A stretch of DNA of 64,000 nt from an uncultured Bacteroidota bacterium (GCA_902762805.1 CACWPQ010000011.1:1-64000), one strand, 5' to 3'. Counted from the first letter of the stretch, positions 32,356 through 41,629 are shown. Notes: generated from the letters alone by a model not told the origin. A program made the numbers and translations.

Positions 32356-32445
32356 GCCCCTTCGGGGCTCCCTCGACCCCTGCAGTCCCACGTACTTTGC
32401 AGGGGTTTCCACCCCTGCCTGTGCTCGTGCGCCCTTTCAGGGCGC
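32356..32445. repeat. REP palindromes right of the RAYT transposase
   Basis: GCCCCTTCGGGGC (32356-32368), ACCCCTGCA/TGCAGGGGT (32376-32406), and GCGCCCTTTCAGGGCGC (32429-32445). The last lies inside the start of the following lipoprotein gene. Confidence 0.8.
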
Positions 32446-33545
32446 TGCTGCCGCTCTTTTCCCTGCTCGTCTTCGCAGCCTGTGGCAATGCCGCAAAACC
32501 TGCTTCCGCCTCCGCCGACACCATTCCCCTCGACGAGGCCATCGGACAGATGCTCCTCGTCGGCTTCCGCGGCACCGACCTCGACAGCACCAACCACATC
32601 GTCCGCGACCTCCGCCACCACCACGTCGGCGCCGTCATCCTCTTCGACTACGACGTGCCCACCGCCACCCGCGGCCGCAACATCCGCGACTCCGTCCAGC
32701 TGCGACGCCTCTGCGCCGCGCTGCGGTCGCACAACCCCCGCCTCCTTATCGGCATCGACCAGGAGGGCGGCCGCGTCAGCCGCCTCGCCACGCGCTACGG
32801 CTTCCCGCCCACCCTCACCGCCCAGCGCAGCGCCGCCCTCGGCCCCGACAGCGTCCGCCGCCAGGCGCGCCTCACGGCGCAACGCCTCGCGCGCCTCGGC
32901 ATCAACCTCAACTTCGCCCCCGTGGCCGACGTCGACGTCAACCCCCACTGCCCAGTCATCGGCAAGCTCGGCCGCTCCTTCTCGGCCGACACCGCGCTCG
33001 TCGCCCGCTGCTGCGCCATCTGGCTCGAGGAGCAGCGCCGCCAGGGCGTCCTCAGCTGCCTCAAGCACTTCCCCGGACACGGCAGCGCCGGCGGCGACAC
33101 CCACCTCGGCCTCGTCGACGTCACCTCCACCTGGCTCCCCCTCGAGCTCGCACCCTACCGCGCACTGGCCGCCTCGGCCCCCATGGTCATGACCGCCCAC
33201 GTCGTGGGCCGCCACCTCGACCCCTCCGGCCTCCCCGCATCCCTCTCGCCGCGCATCACCGCACTCCTGCGCGACACACTCGGCTTCCGCGGCGTCATCG
33301 TCACCGACGACCTCGCCATGGGTGCCATCGCCGACCACTACACCCTCGAAGAAACCCTCCGCCTCGCCCTCGCCGCCGGCGCCGACCTCCTCTGCCTCAG
33401 CAACAACGGCCCCGCCTACGACCCCGACCTCGTCCCCCGCGCCGTGGAGATAATCAAGTCCCTCCTCGCCGACGGCACCGTCACCCCCGCCCGCATCCGC
33501 CAATCCGCCGCCCGCGTCCGCCAGTATAGCGCCACCCTCAAATAA
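32421..33545 (+). CDS. NagZ-like GH3 beta-N-acetylhexosaminidase lipoprotein
   Basis: 374 aa from a GTG at 32421 (start uncertain; GTG at 32427 also possible). A short lipoprotein signal (LFSLLVFAAC) precedes the GH3 domain. The domain has IGIDQEGGRVSRL, the NagZ His/Asp loop KHFPGHGSAGGDTH, and the nucleophile Asp in VTDDLAMGAI. It removes GlcNAc from muropeptides in cell-wall recycling. REP palindromes run into the first codons, so the native start region appears remodelled by the RAYT/REP insertion. Confidence 0.85.
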   Translation: MLVRPFRALLPLFSLLVFAACGNAAKPASASADTIPLDEAIGQMLLVGFRGTDLDSTNHIVRDLRHHHVGAVILFDYDVPTATRGRNIRDSVQLRRLCAALRSHNPRLLIGIDQEGGRVSRLATRYGFPPTLTAQRSAALGPDSVRRQARLTAQRLARLGINLNFAPVADVDVNPHCPVIGKLGRSFSADTALVARCCAIWLEEQRRQGVLSCLKHFPGHGSAGGDTHLGLVDVTSTWLPLELAPYRALAASAPMVMTAHVVGRHLDPSGLPASLSPRITALLRDTLGFRGVIVTDDLAMGAIADHYTLEETLRLALAAGADLLCLSNNGPAYDPDLVPRAVEIIKSLLADGTVTPARIRQSAARVRQYSATLK

Positions 33546-33579
33546 TCCGTTCAAACCCATATCATATCGACAGATTCTA

Positions 33580-34299
33580 ATGGAAAAGACCTTCAAATTC
33601 ATGGCCCTGTTGGCCATGGGAGCCGCGCTGGCCTTCGCCGCCTGCGGCAGGGACGACGACAACAACAATGGCAGCGGCACCGGCGGCGACACCGGCACCG
33701 AGACTGCCGAGTGGGTAGACCTCGGCCTGCCTTCAGGCCTGCTGTGGGCCACATGCAACCTCGGCGCCTCGAGCCCCGAGGAGTACGGCGACTACTACGC
33801 CTGGGGCGAGACCACGACCAAGGAAGTGTACGACTGGAGCACCTACAAGTACTGCACCGTGGATGCAGAAGGCGGTTTGGCCACGCTGACCAAATACAAC
33901 ACCCGCAGCGACTACGGCACCCCCGACAACCTGACCACGCTACAGGCCATGGACGACGTGGCCACGCAGAAGCTCGGCAGCGGCGCTCGCATGCCCACCG
34001 CCGTCGAGTGGAGCGAGTTCATCGAAAACACCACCGCCGAATGGATCACCCTGAACGGCGTCAATGGCCGCAAGTTCACCGCCTCCAACGGCAACAGCCT
34101 CTTCCTGCCCGCCGCCGGCAGCCGCTTCGGTTCGGAGCTCTACAGCGCGGGCGATGACGGCGACTACTGGTCCTCGTCGCTCGACGCAGACTACCCGGTC
34201 GGCGCGTGGGACTTCGGCTTCAATTCGGACGGTCAGAGCATGCTCAGCACCCCCCGCGGCGACGGTCGGTCTGTGCGCCCTGTCCGCTCCGCGCGCTGA
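33580..34299 (+). CDS. Lipoprotein with Fib_succ_major (TIGR02145) domain
   Basis: 239 aa. Lipobox ALAFAAC and a Gly/Asn/Asp-rich linker precede a TIGR02145-type domain (WVDLGLPSGLLWATCNLGAS, YGDYYAWGET, NGVNGRKFTASNGNSLFLPAAG, YWSSS). The same domain ends the 727-aa lipoprotein at 45081-47264, and both genes share a similar 3' flank (TTACCCTTGCCCC, CGCACGGG). Surface-exposed; function of the domain is unknown. Confidence 0.8.
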   Translation: MEKTFKFMALLAMGAALAFAACGRDDDNNNGSGTGGDTGTETAEWVDLGLPSGLLWATCNLGASSPEEYGDYYAWGETTTKEVYDWSTYKYCTVDAEGGLATLTKYNTRSDYGTPDNLTTLQAMDDVATQKLGSGARMPTAVEWSEFIENTTAEWITLNGVNGRKFTASNGNSLFLPAAGSRFGSELYSAGDDGDYWSSSLDADYPVGAWDFGFNSDGQSMLSTPRGDGRSVRPVRSAR

Positions 34300-34468
34300 G
34301 AACCTTACCCTTGCCCCCGCACGGGCAACGGGCAATGGAGAGGGGCGGCGGACGCCCGCCTGCGAAAGCAGCGCCTGGCTGCCCAAAATCTATACGAGAA
34401 GGAACTCCTCCATATTCGAAGGAGTGATTCTGTGTGCTTTTTTCCATTCAATTCCGCAAATTTAGCAA

Positions 34469-34521
34469 AATTCGCGGAAATCATTCCTCGTTTTTGGATA
34501 ATTCGCGGAAATCATTCCTCG
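34469..34521. repeat. Two direct repeats of a 22-bp word
   Basis: AATTCGCGGAAATCATTCCT(CG) at 34469-34490 and 34500-34521, period 31 nt. Apart from this and repeat family 2, the 34300-34765 gap shows no gene. Confidence 0.75.
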
Positions 34522-34573
34522 ATCTTATTTTTCCGGGTGGGGCTCGTCTCTGTATCCACTCCGCGGCCAGCCA

Positions 34574-34689
34574 TTCCCCTAGTTGGTAAAAACCGGGGCA
34601 AAACCTATAGCCTAGTATCCGCTGACAATCAGCATGTTGCAACCCTGCAAAATCGGACCGTTTCCGGAAAAATTTTCAAAAAAATGCGG
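34574..34689 (+). repeat. Dispersed repeat family 2, copy 2
   Basis: GTTGGTAAAAACCGGGGC, AAAACCTATAGCCTA, CGCTGACAATCAGC, TTGCAACCCTGCAAAATC, and TTTTCAAAAAAATGCGG, as at 30289. It lies upstream of purB. Confidence 0.8.
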
Positions 34690-34765
34690 CGGAATTTTTT
34701 GGCCCGCCGGTATACTACAGCCCCCCGTTTTGCGTTATTATGGCTAAAATGTAATAAGCATACCC

Positions 34766-36115
34766 ATGAACAGCCTCAACGCCATCTCGCCCGTCGACGG
34801 GCGCTACCGCAGCAAGTGCGAGCCCCTCGCGCAGTACTTCTCCGAGGGTGCCCTGATCAAATACCGTGTCCGCGTCGAAGTGGAGTACATCATCGCCCTC
34901 GCCAACCGGCTCCAAGACCTGCGTCCCCAGCTGGCCGCCGTCGGCGAAAAGGCCGCGCAGCTGCGCGACATCTACCGCCAGTTCACCGACGACGACGCCC
35001 TGCGCATCAAGGATATAGAGAAGGTGACCAACCACGACGTGAAGGCCGTCGAGTACTACCTCAAGGAGCGTTTCGACGCCCTCGGGCTCGACGCCGTCAA
35101 GGAGTTCATCCACTTCGGCCTCACCTCGCAGGACATCAACAACACCTCCGTCCCCCTCTCCATGCGCGACTGCGCCCACGAGGTGCTCCTGCCCGCCTAC
35201 CGCTCGCTGCTCTCGTGCCTGAAGGCGTTGGCCGAGGAGTGGAGCGCCATCCCCATGCTGGCCCACACCCACGGCCAGCCCGCCTCGCCCACCACCCTGG
35301 GCAAGGAGCTGGGCGTCTTCGCCTACCGCCTCGAGCGCCAGCTGGAGGAGCTCGCCCGCATCCCCTTCACCGCCAAATTCGGCGGCGCCACCGGCAACTT
35401 CAACGCTCACCTGGCAGCCTTCCCCGAGGTGGACTGGCGCCGTTTCGGCAACGACTTCGTGCAGAACCACCTCGGCCTCGAGCGCCAGCAGCTCACCACC
35501 CAGATTGAAAACTACGACTTCATGGCCGCCTGGTTCGACGCCTGCAAGCGCCTGGGCGTCATATTGATAGACCTTTGCCGCGACATCTGGAGCTATATCT
35601 CGATGGGCTACTTCAAGCAGCGCATCAAGGCCGGCGAGGTGGGCTCCTCGGCCATGCCCCACAAGGTGAACCCCATCGACTTCGAGAACGCCGAGGGCAA
35701 CCTCGGCCTCGCCGGCGCCATCTTCGAGCACCTGAGCCACAAGCTCCCCGTCAGCCGTCTGCAGCGCGACCTGACCGACAGCACCGTCAGCCGCAACATC
35801 GGCGTCCCCGTCGCCCACACCCTCATCGCCCTCGCCTCGCTCGAGAAGGGTCTCGGCAAGATTATCCTCAACGCCCCCGCCCTCGAGCGCGACCTGGAGC
35901 AGAACTGGGCCGTGGTGGCCGAGGCCATCCAGACTGTCCTCCGCTCCGTGGGCTATCCCAACCCCTACGAAGCCCTCAAGCAGCTCACGCGCACCAACGA
36001 GCATGTCACCGCCCAGACCATCGCCGCCTTCGTCGAAACCCTCGACGTGGCGCCCGAGGTCAAGCAGCGACTCAAGCAGTTCACCCCCCACAACTACATC
36101 GGCTACTCGCTGTGA
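34766..36115 (+). CDS. purB: Adenylosuccinate lyase
   Basis: 449 aa fumarase-superfamily enzyme catalysing two steps of purine synthesis (SAICAR to AICAR; adenylosuccinate to AMP). N-terminal MNSLNAISPVDGRYRSK, THGQPASPTTLGKE, and the signature GSSAMPHKVNPIDFENAEGN with the flexible catalytic Ser loop. The stop overlaps the GTG start of the ABC exporter (GTGA), so the two are coupled. Length matches the long Bacteroidota/E. coli-type PurB. Confidence 0.95.
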   Translation: MNSLNAISPVDGRYRSKCEPLAQYFSEGALIKYRVRVEVEYIIALANRLQDLRPQLAAVGEKAAQLRDIYRQFTDDDALRIKDIEKVTNHDVKAVEYYLKERFDALGLDAVKEFIHFGLTSQDINNTSVPLSMRDCAHEVLLPAYRSLLSCLKALAEEWSAIPMLAHTHGQPASPTTLGKELGVFAYRLERQLEELARIPFTAKFGGATGNFNAHLAAFPEVDWRRFGNDFVQNHLGLERQQLTTQIENYDFMAAWFDACKRLGVILIDLCRDIWSYISMGYFKQRIKAGEVGSSAMPHKVNPIDFENAEGNLGLAGAIFEHLSHKLPVSRLQRDLTDSTVSRNIGVPVAHTLIALASLEKGLGKIILNAPALERDLEQNWAVVAEAIQTVLRSVGYPNPYEALKQLTRTNEHVTAQTIAAFVETLDVAPEVKQRLKQFTPHNYIGYSL

Positions 36116-37941
36116 ACCTCCTTGACCCCCTCACTCGCCGCCACCTGCGGCCCTACGGCGCCCGCTTCGCGCTGTATGTCTTCCTTGTTGTCATGGGGGT
36201 CCTCTTCACCATGGCCACCGCCCTCTCGGTGGCCAACTTCCTGCGTATCCTCTTCGGCTCGGCCGACTCCGAGCCCCTTATGCAGGGCAACCTCATCGCC
36301 CTCGGGCTCGACCGCCTCTACCGATGGCTCATCACCTTCGGCCAACTCAACGCCCTGCTCCTCTTCTCGGCCATCATTTTCGTGCTCTATGGCCTGAAGA
36401 ACATCTTCGGCTACCTCTCCGCCATCGAGATTGCCGGCATCCGCGCCCGCATCGTGCGCGACCTGCGCAACGCCCTCTTCCGCAAGGCCATGCACCTGCC
36501 CATGGCCTACTACGACCGCCACCGCAAGGGCGACGTCATGGCGCGCTTCACGAGCGACATGGTGGAGTACGACGAAGGCACCTTGGGCTCGCTGCAGTCG
36601 CTCCTGGCGGCCGTCATCAGCATGGTGCTCTACCTGGCCATGCTTTTCTACATCAACTTCAAGCTCTCGCTCTTTGTGCTCTGCATGCTGCCCTTGGTGG
36701 CGCTGGTCATCTCGGGCATTTCGCGGCGGCTGAAGCAGAGCTCCAAGGTGGTGCAGGAGATGAACGCCTTCCTTTTGGCGCTTACCGACGAGACCATCGG
36801 CGGCCTGAAGGTCATCAAGTCCTACACCGCCATCGACTTCTCCAACCGCCGTTTCCAAGCCTTCAACCGCCGCTATACCCGTCGCCGCACCCACATGGTG
36901 TATCGCATATATGCTGCCTCGCCAGTGAGCGATTTTTTGGGCAACGCCATCGTCGTGGCAATATTGCTCTTTGGTGCATGGCTGGTGATGCGGGGCGACC
37001 AGGGGCTCACCGCCGACCTCTTCATCTCCTACGTCATGCTCTTCGTCCTCATGATTCCGCCTGCCAAGGATCTTTCCACTGCTGTGGCGCAGATGAAGAA
37101 GGGGCGCGCCTGTGCCGACCGCATCGATGCCTTCCTTGCCGAGGAGGAGGAGCCGGTGGTTAGTGGTCAGTGGTCAGTGGTCAGTGGTCAGCGGTCAGTG
37201 GTCGGTGGTCAGTGGCCGGCGGTGGCGTTGCGGCATGTTTCGTTCGCCTACCTCCCCGAAGCCCCTGTGTTGAGGGACATTTCGATAGATGTTCCACGTG
37301 GAACAACCCTCGCTTTGGTCGGTTCCTCGGGCAGTGGCAAGTCCACCATCGCCGACCTCCTCTGCCGCTTCTACCCCGTCGCCGACGGCTCCATCTTCCT
37401 CGACGGGGCCGACATCAACTCCATCCCCCTCGCCGACCTCCGTCGCCGCATCGCCGTTGTGGCGCAGGACACGCTGCTCTTCAACGACACCGTGGCCGCC
37501 AACATCGCCTTCGGACGCCCCGATGCCTCGCAGGCCGACATCGAAGCCGCCGCACGCGCCGCCCAAGCCCACGACTTTATCATGCAGATGCCCGACGGCT
37601 ACCAGACCAACCTCGGCGACGGCGGCAGCCTCCTCTCTGGCGGCCAGCGCCAGCGCATCAGCATCGCCCGCGCCCTGCTGCTCAATCCCGACCTGCTTCT
37701 CCTCGACGAAGCCACTTCGGCCCTCGACACCGAGTCCGAGCGCCTCCTGCAGGCCACCCTCAACGACCTGCTGCGCGACCGCACCGCCATCGTCATCGCC
37801 CATCGCCTCTCCACCGTCGTCGGAGCCGACCGCATCGTGGTCCTCGACCACGGCCGTATCGTCGAACAAGGCACCCACTCCGAGCTCCTCGCCCTCCAAG
37901 GGCGCTATGCCGAGCTGGTGGCCCTTCAAAGCTTCAGCTGA
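36112..37941 (+). CDS. MsbA-like lipid/drug ABC exporter with a repeat-derived linker
   Basis: 609 aa half-transporter starting at GTG 36112. A transmembrane domain of six helices (about 15-335) is followed by an ATPase domain with Walker A GSSGSGKST, signature LSGGQRQRIS, Walker B LLLLDEATSALD and H-loop IAHRLST. Between them, residues about 350-369 (VVSGQWSVVSGQRSVVGGQW) are translated from a heptanucleotide array, and codons for DVPRGT just before Walker A carry a perfect parS palindrome. It probably exports lipid A or other lipids; a multidrug role is possible. Confidence 0.88.
   Translation: MNLLDPLTRRHLRPYGARFALYVFLVVMGVLFTMATALSVANFLRILFGSADSEPLMQGNLIALGLDRLYRWLITFGQLNALLLFSAIIFVLYGLKNIFGYLSAIEIAGIRARIVRDLRNALFRKAMHLPMAYYDRHRKGDVMARFTSDMVEYDEGTLGSLQSLLAAVISMVLYLAMLFYINFKLSLFVLCMLPLVALVISGISRRLKQSSKVVQEMNAFLLALTDETIGGLKVIKSYTAIDFSNRRFQAFNRRYTRRRTHMVYRIYAASPVSDFLGNAIVVAILLFGAWLVMRGDQGLTADLFISYVMLFVLMIPPAKDLSTAVAQMKKGRACADRIDAFLAEEEEPVVSGQWSVVSGQRSVVGGQWPAVALRHVSFAYLPEAPVLRDISIDVPRGTTLALVGSSGSGKSTIADLLCRFYPVADGSIFLDGADINSIPLADLRRRIAVVAQDTLLFNDTVAANIAFGRPDASQADIEAAARAAQAHDFIMQMPDGYQTNLGDGGSLLSGGQRQRISIARALLLNPDLLLLDEATSALDTESERLLQATLNDLLRDRTAIVIAHRLSTVVGADRIVVLDHGRIVEQGTHSELLALQGRYAELVALQSFS
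37158..37220 (+). repeat. In-frame heptanucleotide array in the ABC exporter
   Basis: Nine seven-base units GGTCAGT with variants (63 bp = 21 codons), preserving frame. Sequence complementary in type to the CTGACCA array at 23811. Confidence 0.9.
37290..37305. other. parS centromere-like site 2
   Basis: TGTTCCACGTGGAACA, a perfect 16-bp palindrome differing from site 1 only at the two symmetrical positions known to vary in parS. It is embedded in the ABC exporter as codons GAT GTT CCA CGT GGA ACA, which are less GC-rich than the usual choices here. Confidence 0.7.
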
Positions 37942-39128
37942 TGGCGTTCCGTGCCCATATATGCATGCTCCTCTGCCTGCTGTCCTTTGCTGCGCCGGCG
38001 CAAAGGCCCGTGGCTCCCTGCACCGACTGGCTCGCCACCGTCGACGAGGCCTCGCAGCAAATCCTCCTCTCATGGCGCCCCAGCGCCGACACCGCCGCCA
38101 TGGGCTACCACATCTGCACAGGCTCGCCATGCCTCGATTTTGACACCGTCTTCGGCCGCTTCGACACCACCTACACATGCCTTCCGCATTCTTCCACCGA
38201 GCCCCACCTCTACCGCCTCCACGTCTTCGACAGCGCACGCAACGTCAGCTCCCTCACGCCCTCATTTGGCAACATAGTGTTGCAAGCCGAAACTTCGCCT
38301 TGCGACTCGGTCGTCAACATCATGTGGACGCCCTATCAGGGTATGCCCGGCGGCCTGTCCGGCTATCGTGTGCTGGCCAAGCTCGAGCCCTTCAATGCCG
38401 ATTTCGTCGCCCTCGGCATGGTCGACACCCTCGGCCCCCTGGCCTACACGGTGCACCTCTCCAGCCCCGTGACCCGCGTGTGGGTCAAGGTGCAGGCCTT
38501 CTCGGCCGACCGCCGCCTGATGTCGCAGTCCAACGTGGTGGAGATCGAGCGTTTGACCTCCGACACTGCCGACTTTGTCGAGATTACGAGTGTAGAGTAC
38601 GACAGCATTCGTATATTCAACCACCTTGTGTTCAACACCGATACTTCCTATCCTACTGACCACTATACACTCCTGCGTAGTATTGACGGCTCGCCATGGC
38701 GCGAGGTGGCCACCCTCGAGCCCCCTGTGCTTGAATACATTGATCGTGACATCAATCCCTACGACTCGCTCCACTGTTACTTGCTCGCCGTCAACGATGC
38801 CTGTGGCATGAATCCCAAGTATTCCCCTGTCGAATGCATAGTGGTGCCCACGCCGCCCGAGCCCTCCGTCTACTTCCCCAACGCCATCCTCGCCGGCGAC
38901 CCCGCCAACGGCACCTTCCTCCCTGTCATCCGCGGCCTGCAGGGCACCCTCTACGAGCTGCATATCTACAACCGCCAAGGGATGCTCGTCTACCACACCA
39001 CCGACCCCACCCGGGGTTGGACTCCGCCGGCCGACACTCCGCAGGGGGTCTACACCTACCGACTCCGCTGTCGCTTCAACACAAATTTCGTCAAGCAATA
39101 CCTTGGCACCGTTTTGTTAATCAAATAG
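37941..39128 (+). CDS. T9SS type B (gliding-motility C-terminal) cargo protein
   Basis: 395 aa, start overlapping the ABC exporter stop by one base (TGATG). Signal peptide MAFRAHICMLLCLLSFAAPAQ. Fibronectin-type beta repeats follow (ILLSWRPSADTAAMGYHI, VVNIMWTPYQGMPGGLSGYRV). The C-terminal ~80 residues (YFPNAILAGDPANGTFLPV, YELHIYNRQGMLVYHT, GVYTYRLRC) are a T9SS type B/gliding-motility-associated domain. Surface or secreted; role unknown. Confidence 0.85.
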   Translation: MAFRAHICMLLCLLSFAAPAQRPVAPCTDWLATVDEASQQILLSWRPSADTAAMGYHICTGSPCLDFDTVFGRFDTTYTCLPHSSTEPHLYRLHVFDSARNVSSLTPSFGNIVLQAETSPCDSVVNIMWTPYQGMPGGLSGYRVLAKLEPFNADFVALGMVDTLGPLAYTVHLSSPVTRVWVKVQAFSADRRLMSQSNVVEIERLTSDTADFVEITSVEYDSIRIFNHLVFNTDTSYPTDHYTLLRSIDGSPWREVATLEPPVLEYIDRDINPYDSLHCYLLAVNDACGMNPKYSPVECIVVPTPPEPSVYFPNAILAGDPANGTFLPVIRGLQGTLYELHIYNRQGMLVYHTTDPTRGWTPPADTPQGVYTYRLRCRFNTNFVKQYLGTVLLIK

Positions 39129-39140
39129 TTCACCATCAAT

Positions 39141-39953
39141 ATGAAGATTGCCCTCTACTACCGCCATATCGACCCCGCCGACCGTCCGGCCTTCGACCAG
39201 CTCATCGCCACGCTGGTTGCCCACCATGTCGACACCGTCACCCTACGCGACGGTGACTCGGTCGACGGATGCCATTTTCTCCTCTCCATCGGGGGCGACG
39301 GCACGTTGCTCAGCTCCGTCCAGTTCGTCCGCAGCAGCAATCCGGCCGCTTTCCCGCCCATCCTTGGCATCAACTTCGGTCACCTCGGCTTCCTCACCAC
39401 CGTTGGCAAGGAAAACCTCAGCGGCATGGTGGACGACCTGCTGGCCGGCCGCTACTCGATAGAGGAGCGTTCGCTGCTGCAGGTGGAGCGTGCCGGCGCC
39501 GCCACGGCCTATGCGCTGAACGAAGTGTTCGCGCATCGCGGCGACTCCATGTCGCTGCTGCGCACGCAGGTCTTCGTCGACGACCTCTATGTGGCCACCT
39601 ACACCGGCGACGGCGTCATCGTGGCCACCCCCACCGGCTCCACCGCCTACTCCCTCTCTTGCGGCGGCCCCATCCTGACGCCCGACTCGCGCTGCCTGGC
39701 CATCACCCCCATCTCGGCCCACACCCTCACCCTCCGCCCCATCATCGTCCCCGACACGGCACGCATCCGTCTCCAGGTCGAGGGGCTCCAGTCCACCCTC
39801 GGTATCGACTCGCGCCGCGAGGCCCTCGCCTCCGCCGCCACCATTGCCCTCCAACGCGCTCCCTTCACCATACGCCTCATCCGCACCGCCGGCCAGAACT
39901 TCTTCTCCGCCATCCGCGACAAACTCATGTGGGGCACCGAAGTGAGGCAATAG
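39141..39953 (+). CDS. nadK: NAD kinase
   Basis: 270 aa. ATP-dependent phosphorylation of NAD to NADP. GGDGT motif (LLSIGGDGTLLSSV), NE/D motif (AYALNEVFAHR), and GDGVIVATPTGSTAYSLSCGGPI. Length slightly short but complete. It is 12 nt after the T9SS type B gene; the combination looks like chromosome order rather than function. Confidence 0.92.
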   Translation: MKIALYYRHIDPADRPAFDQLIATLVAHHVDTVTLRDGDSVDGCHFLLSIGGDGTLLSSVQFVRSSNPAAFPPILGINFGHLGFLTTVGKENLSGMVDDLLAGRYSIEERSLLQVERAGAATAYALNEVFAHRGDSMSLLRTQVFVDDLYVATYTGDGVIVATPTGSTAYSLSCGGPILTPDSRCLAITPISAHTLTLRPIIVPDTARIRLQVEGLQSTLGIDSRREALASAATIALQRAPFTIRLIRTAGQNFFSAIRDKLMWGTEVRQ

Positions 39954-40032
39954 TGGCCGTTATTTTTCCCGCCGCACAATATTTCTGTGCGCGCGGCGTT
40001 ATACCTTTCAGCAAATCAAACGGGAACATATC

Positions 40033-40230
40033 ATGAAAGCAAACCTCAAGAAAGCCCTCCCACTGCTTCTCATCGCCGGCGTGCTGGCCATGAGCGGCGT
40101 GACGGTGTCGTGCGGCGGCTCGGACACCATGTACGAGCGCTCCCAGTCCAACAAAGGCCGCAAAATCAAGTCCAACATCAAAGTCAAAGGCAACAACAAG
40201 TCCAACGGCCGCACCACACGCTCCTATTAA
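40033..40230 (+). CDS. Small basic lipoprotein
   Basis: 65 aa. Signal peptide with lipobox VTVSC (MKANLKKALPLLLIAGVLAMSG...). The mature part is 39 residues, very basic and Ser/Asn rich (RSQSNKGRKIKSNIKVKGNNKS). No family recognised; the positive charge might bind LPS or peptidoglycan. Confidence 0.6.
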   Translation: MKANLKKALPLLLIAGVLAMSGVTVSCGGSDTMYERSQSNKGRKIKSNIKVKGNNKSNGRTTRSY

Positions 40231-40248
40231 ATCCCCCTTTCCACTATT

Positions 40249-41292
40249 ATGCAGTCTGCTCTCTACCCGCTCAAATTCCTCCCCCTCTACAAACAGGTCA
40301 TCTGGGGCGGCAACCGCCTGCGCGACTATGGCTTCCGCTACGACCCCCTCCCCAACTGTGGCGAGCTCTGGGTGCTCTCCTCCGTCGAGGGGCGCGAGTC
40401 GGTCATCGCCAACGGCTTCCTGGCCGACAACACGCTCAACGAAGCCATCGAAATCTACATGGGCGACCTCGTCGGCGAGCGCGTCTACAACCGCTTCGGC
40501 AACCAGTTCCCCCTCCTCTTCAAAATCATCGACGCCGCCCAGGACCTCTCCATCCAGGTGCACCCCGACGACGCCCTCGCCCAGCAGCGCGGCATGCCCT
40601 GCGGCAAGACCGAGATGTGGTACGTCCTGCAGGCCGACCCGGGCGCGCGCCTCATCAGCGGCTTCCGCCGCGACACCACGCCCGACGAGTACCGCACCGC
40701 CCTCGACGCAGGACGCCTCGAGGAGTTGCTCCATGCCGAACAGCCCCAGCCCGGCGACGTCTATTTCATCCCCGCCGGCCGCGTCCACGCCCTCGGCAAA
40801 GGCCTCATGGTGGCCGAAATACAGCAGACCTCCGACTGCACCTACCGCCTCTACGACTATGGTCGCCGCGACGCCGACGGTCGCCTCCGCCAGCTCCACA
40901 CCGACGAGGCCCTCGACGCCATCGACTTCGCCGCCGTCCGCGGCCACGCCAACACACGCTACCAACCCCAGCGCAACCAGACCGTCTCGCTCGCCCACTG
41001 CCCCTATTTCTCCACCCGCCTGATCGACTTCGACGCGCCCATGCGCAAGAATTTCGAGGACCACGACTGCTTCGTCGTCTACCTCTGTGTCGACGGCATC
41101 GCCGCCGTCAAGGCACTCGACACGCTAGTCCCCATGCATGCCGGGGAGTGCGTCCTCGTGCCCGCCGCCGCCGACCACGTCGAGCTCTTCTCCGAAGGCC
41201 CCGCCAAGCTGCTCGAAGTCACCATCGACACCACCGGCTGGGCCGACGCCCCCAACCACTCAGGCGACCTCCTCGCCCATTTTATCGGCTAA
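40249..41292 (+). CDS. manA: Class I mannose-6-phosphate isomerase
   Basis: 347 aa cupin-fold zinc enzyme linking fructose-6-P and mannose-6-P. Metal/substrate motifs: LSIQVHPDD, GKTEMWYVL, and PAGRVHALGKGLMVAEIQQTSD. Ends GDLLAHFIG. The DNA for these last codons and the next ~40 bp is duplicated at 44145-44227 beyond the adhesin-like gene. A TTGCGA/TCGCAA hairpin follows the stop. Confidence 0.92.
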   Translation: MQSALYPLKFLPLYKQVIWGGNRLRDYGFRYDPLPNCGELWVLSSVEGRESVIANGFLADNTLNEAIEIYMGDLVGERVYNRFGNQFPLLFKIIDAAQDLSIQVHPDDALAQQRGMPCGKTEMWYVLQADPGARLISGFRRDTTPDEYRTALDAGRLEELLHAEQPQPGDVYFIPAGRVHALGKGLMVAEIQQTSDCTYRLYDYGRRDADGRLRQLHTDEALDAIDFAAVRGHANTRYQPQRNQTVSLAHCPYFSTRLIDFDAPMRKNFEDHDCFVVYLCVDGIAAVKALDTLVPMHAGECVLVPAAADHVELFSEGPAKLLEVTIDTTGWADAPNHSGDLLAHFIG

Positions 41293-41330
41293 TCCACGTT
41301 GCGATTTTTTTCGCAATGGCGCGATGCATT
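41263..41330 (+). repeat. Direct repeat (manA 3' end), left copy
   Basis: The last 30 bp of manA plus the following hairpin and flank. Near-identical to 44145-44227, so 2.8 kb is bracketed by direct repeats. Confidence 0.85.
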
Positions 41331-41342
41331 CAAAAATTATTC

Positions 41343-41450
41343 GTATATTTGCAGCAGACCCCCACAAGGGAGAAATAAAATTAATAACTGAAAATCAAAT
41401 TAATAAAAAGAAAATAGAGTAACAAGCATAGCACATAAGATCGTTTTTGC
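41343..41450 (+). promoter_or_regulatory. Promoter-leader unit, copy 1
   Basis: TATATTTG (-7 box, 41344-41351), GCAGCAGACCCCCACAAGGG, AGAAATAAAATTAATAACTG, AAAATCAAATTAAT, and CGTTTTTGC. The same order occurs at 44811-44918, and a shorter version at 44301-44365. The rest of the 41451-41629 leader has no recognised structure. Confidence 0.8.
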
Positions 41451-41629
41451 TGGATGATAGATTGGCAGTTGGCCATTTTTCCACGAACCCGATAGAAGGC
41501 TCGCGTTTTTTTTTCACTTTTATGAAATACACACACCAACCCAACTAACCCACCATTTTTGCACTGCATAGCAAACAATGTTTCCGCAACCAGTCTACCA
41601 TCCGCTCGGGTCTGCGCGTTTTATCCATT

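Noticed and set aside
41381..41578. Minus-strand short frame with membrane-like sequence
   Set aside because: It is the reverse reading of the duplicated promoter-leader; a similar artefact arises at 44648-44947.
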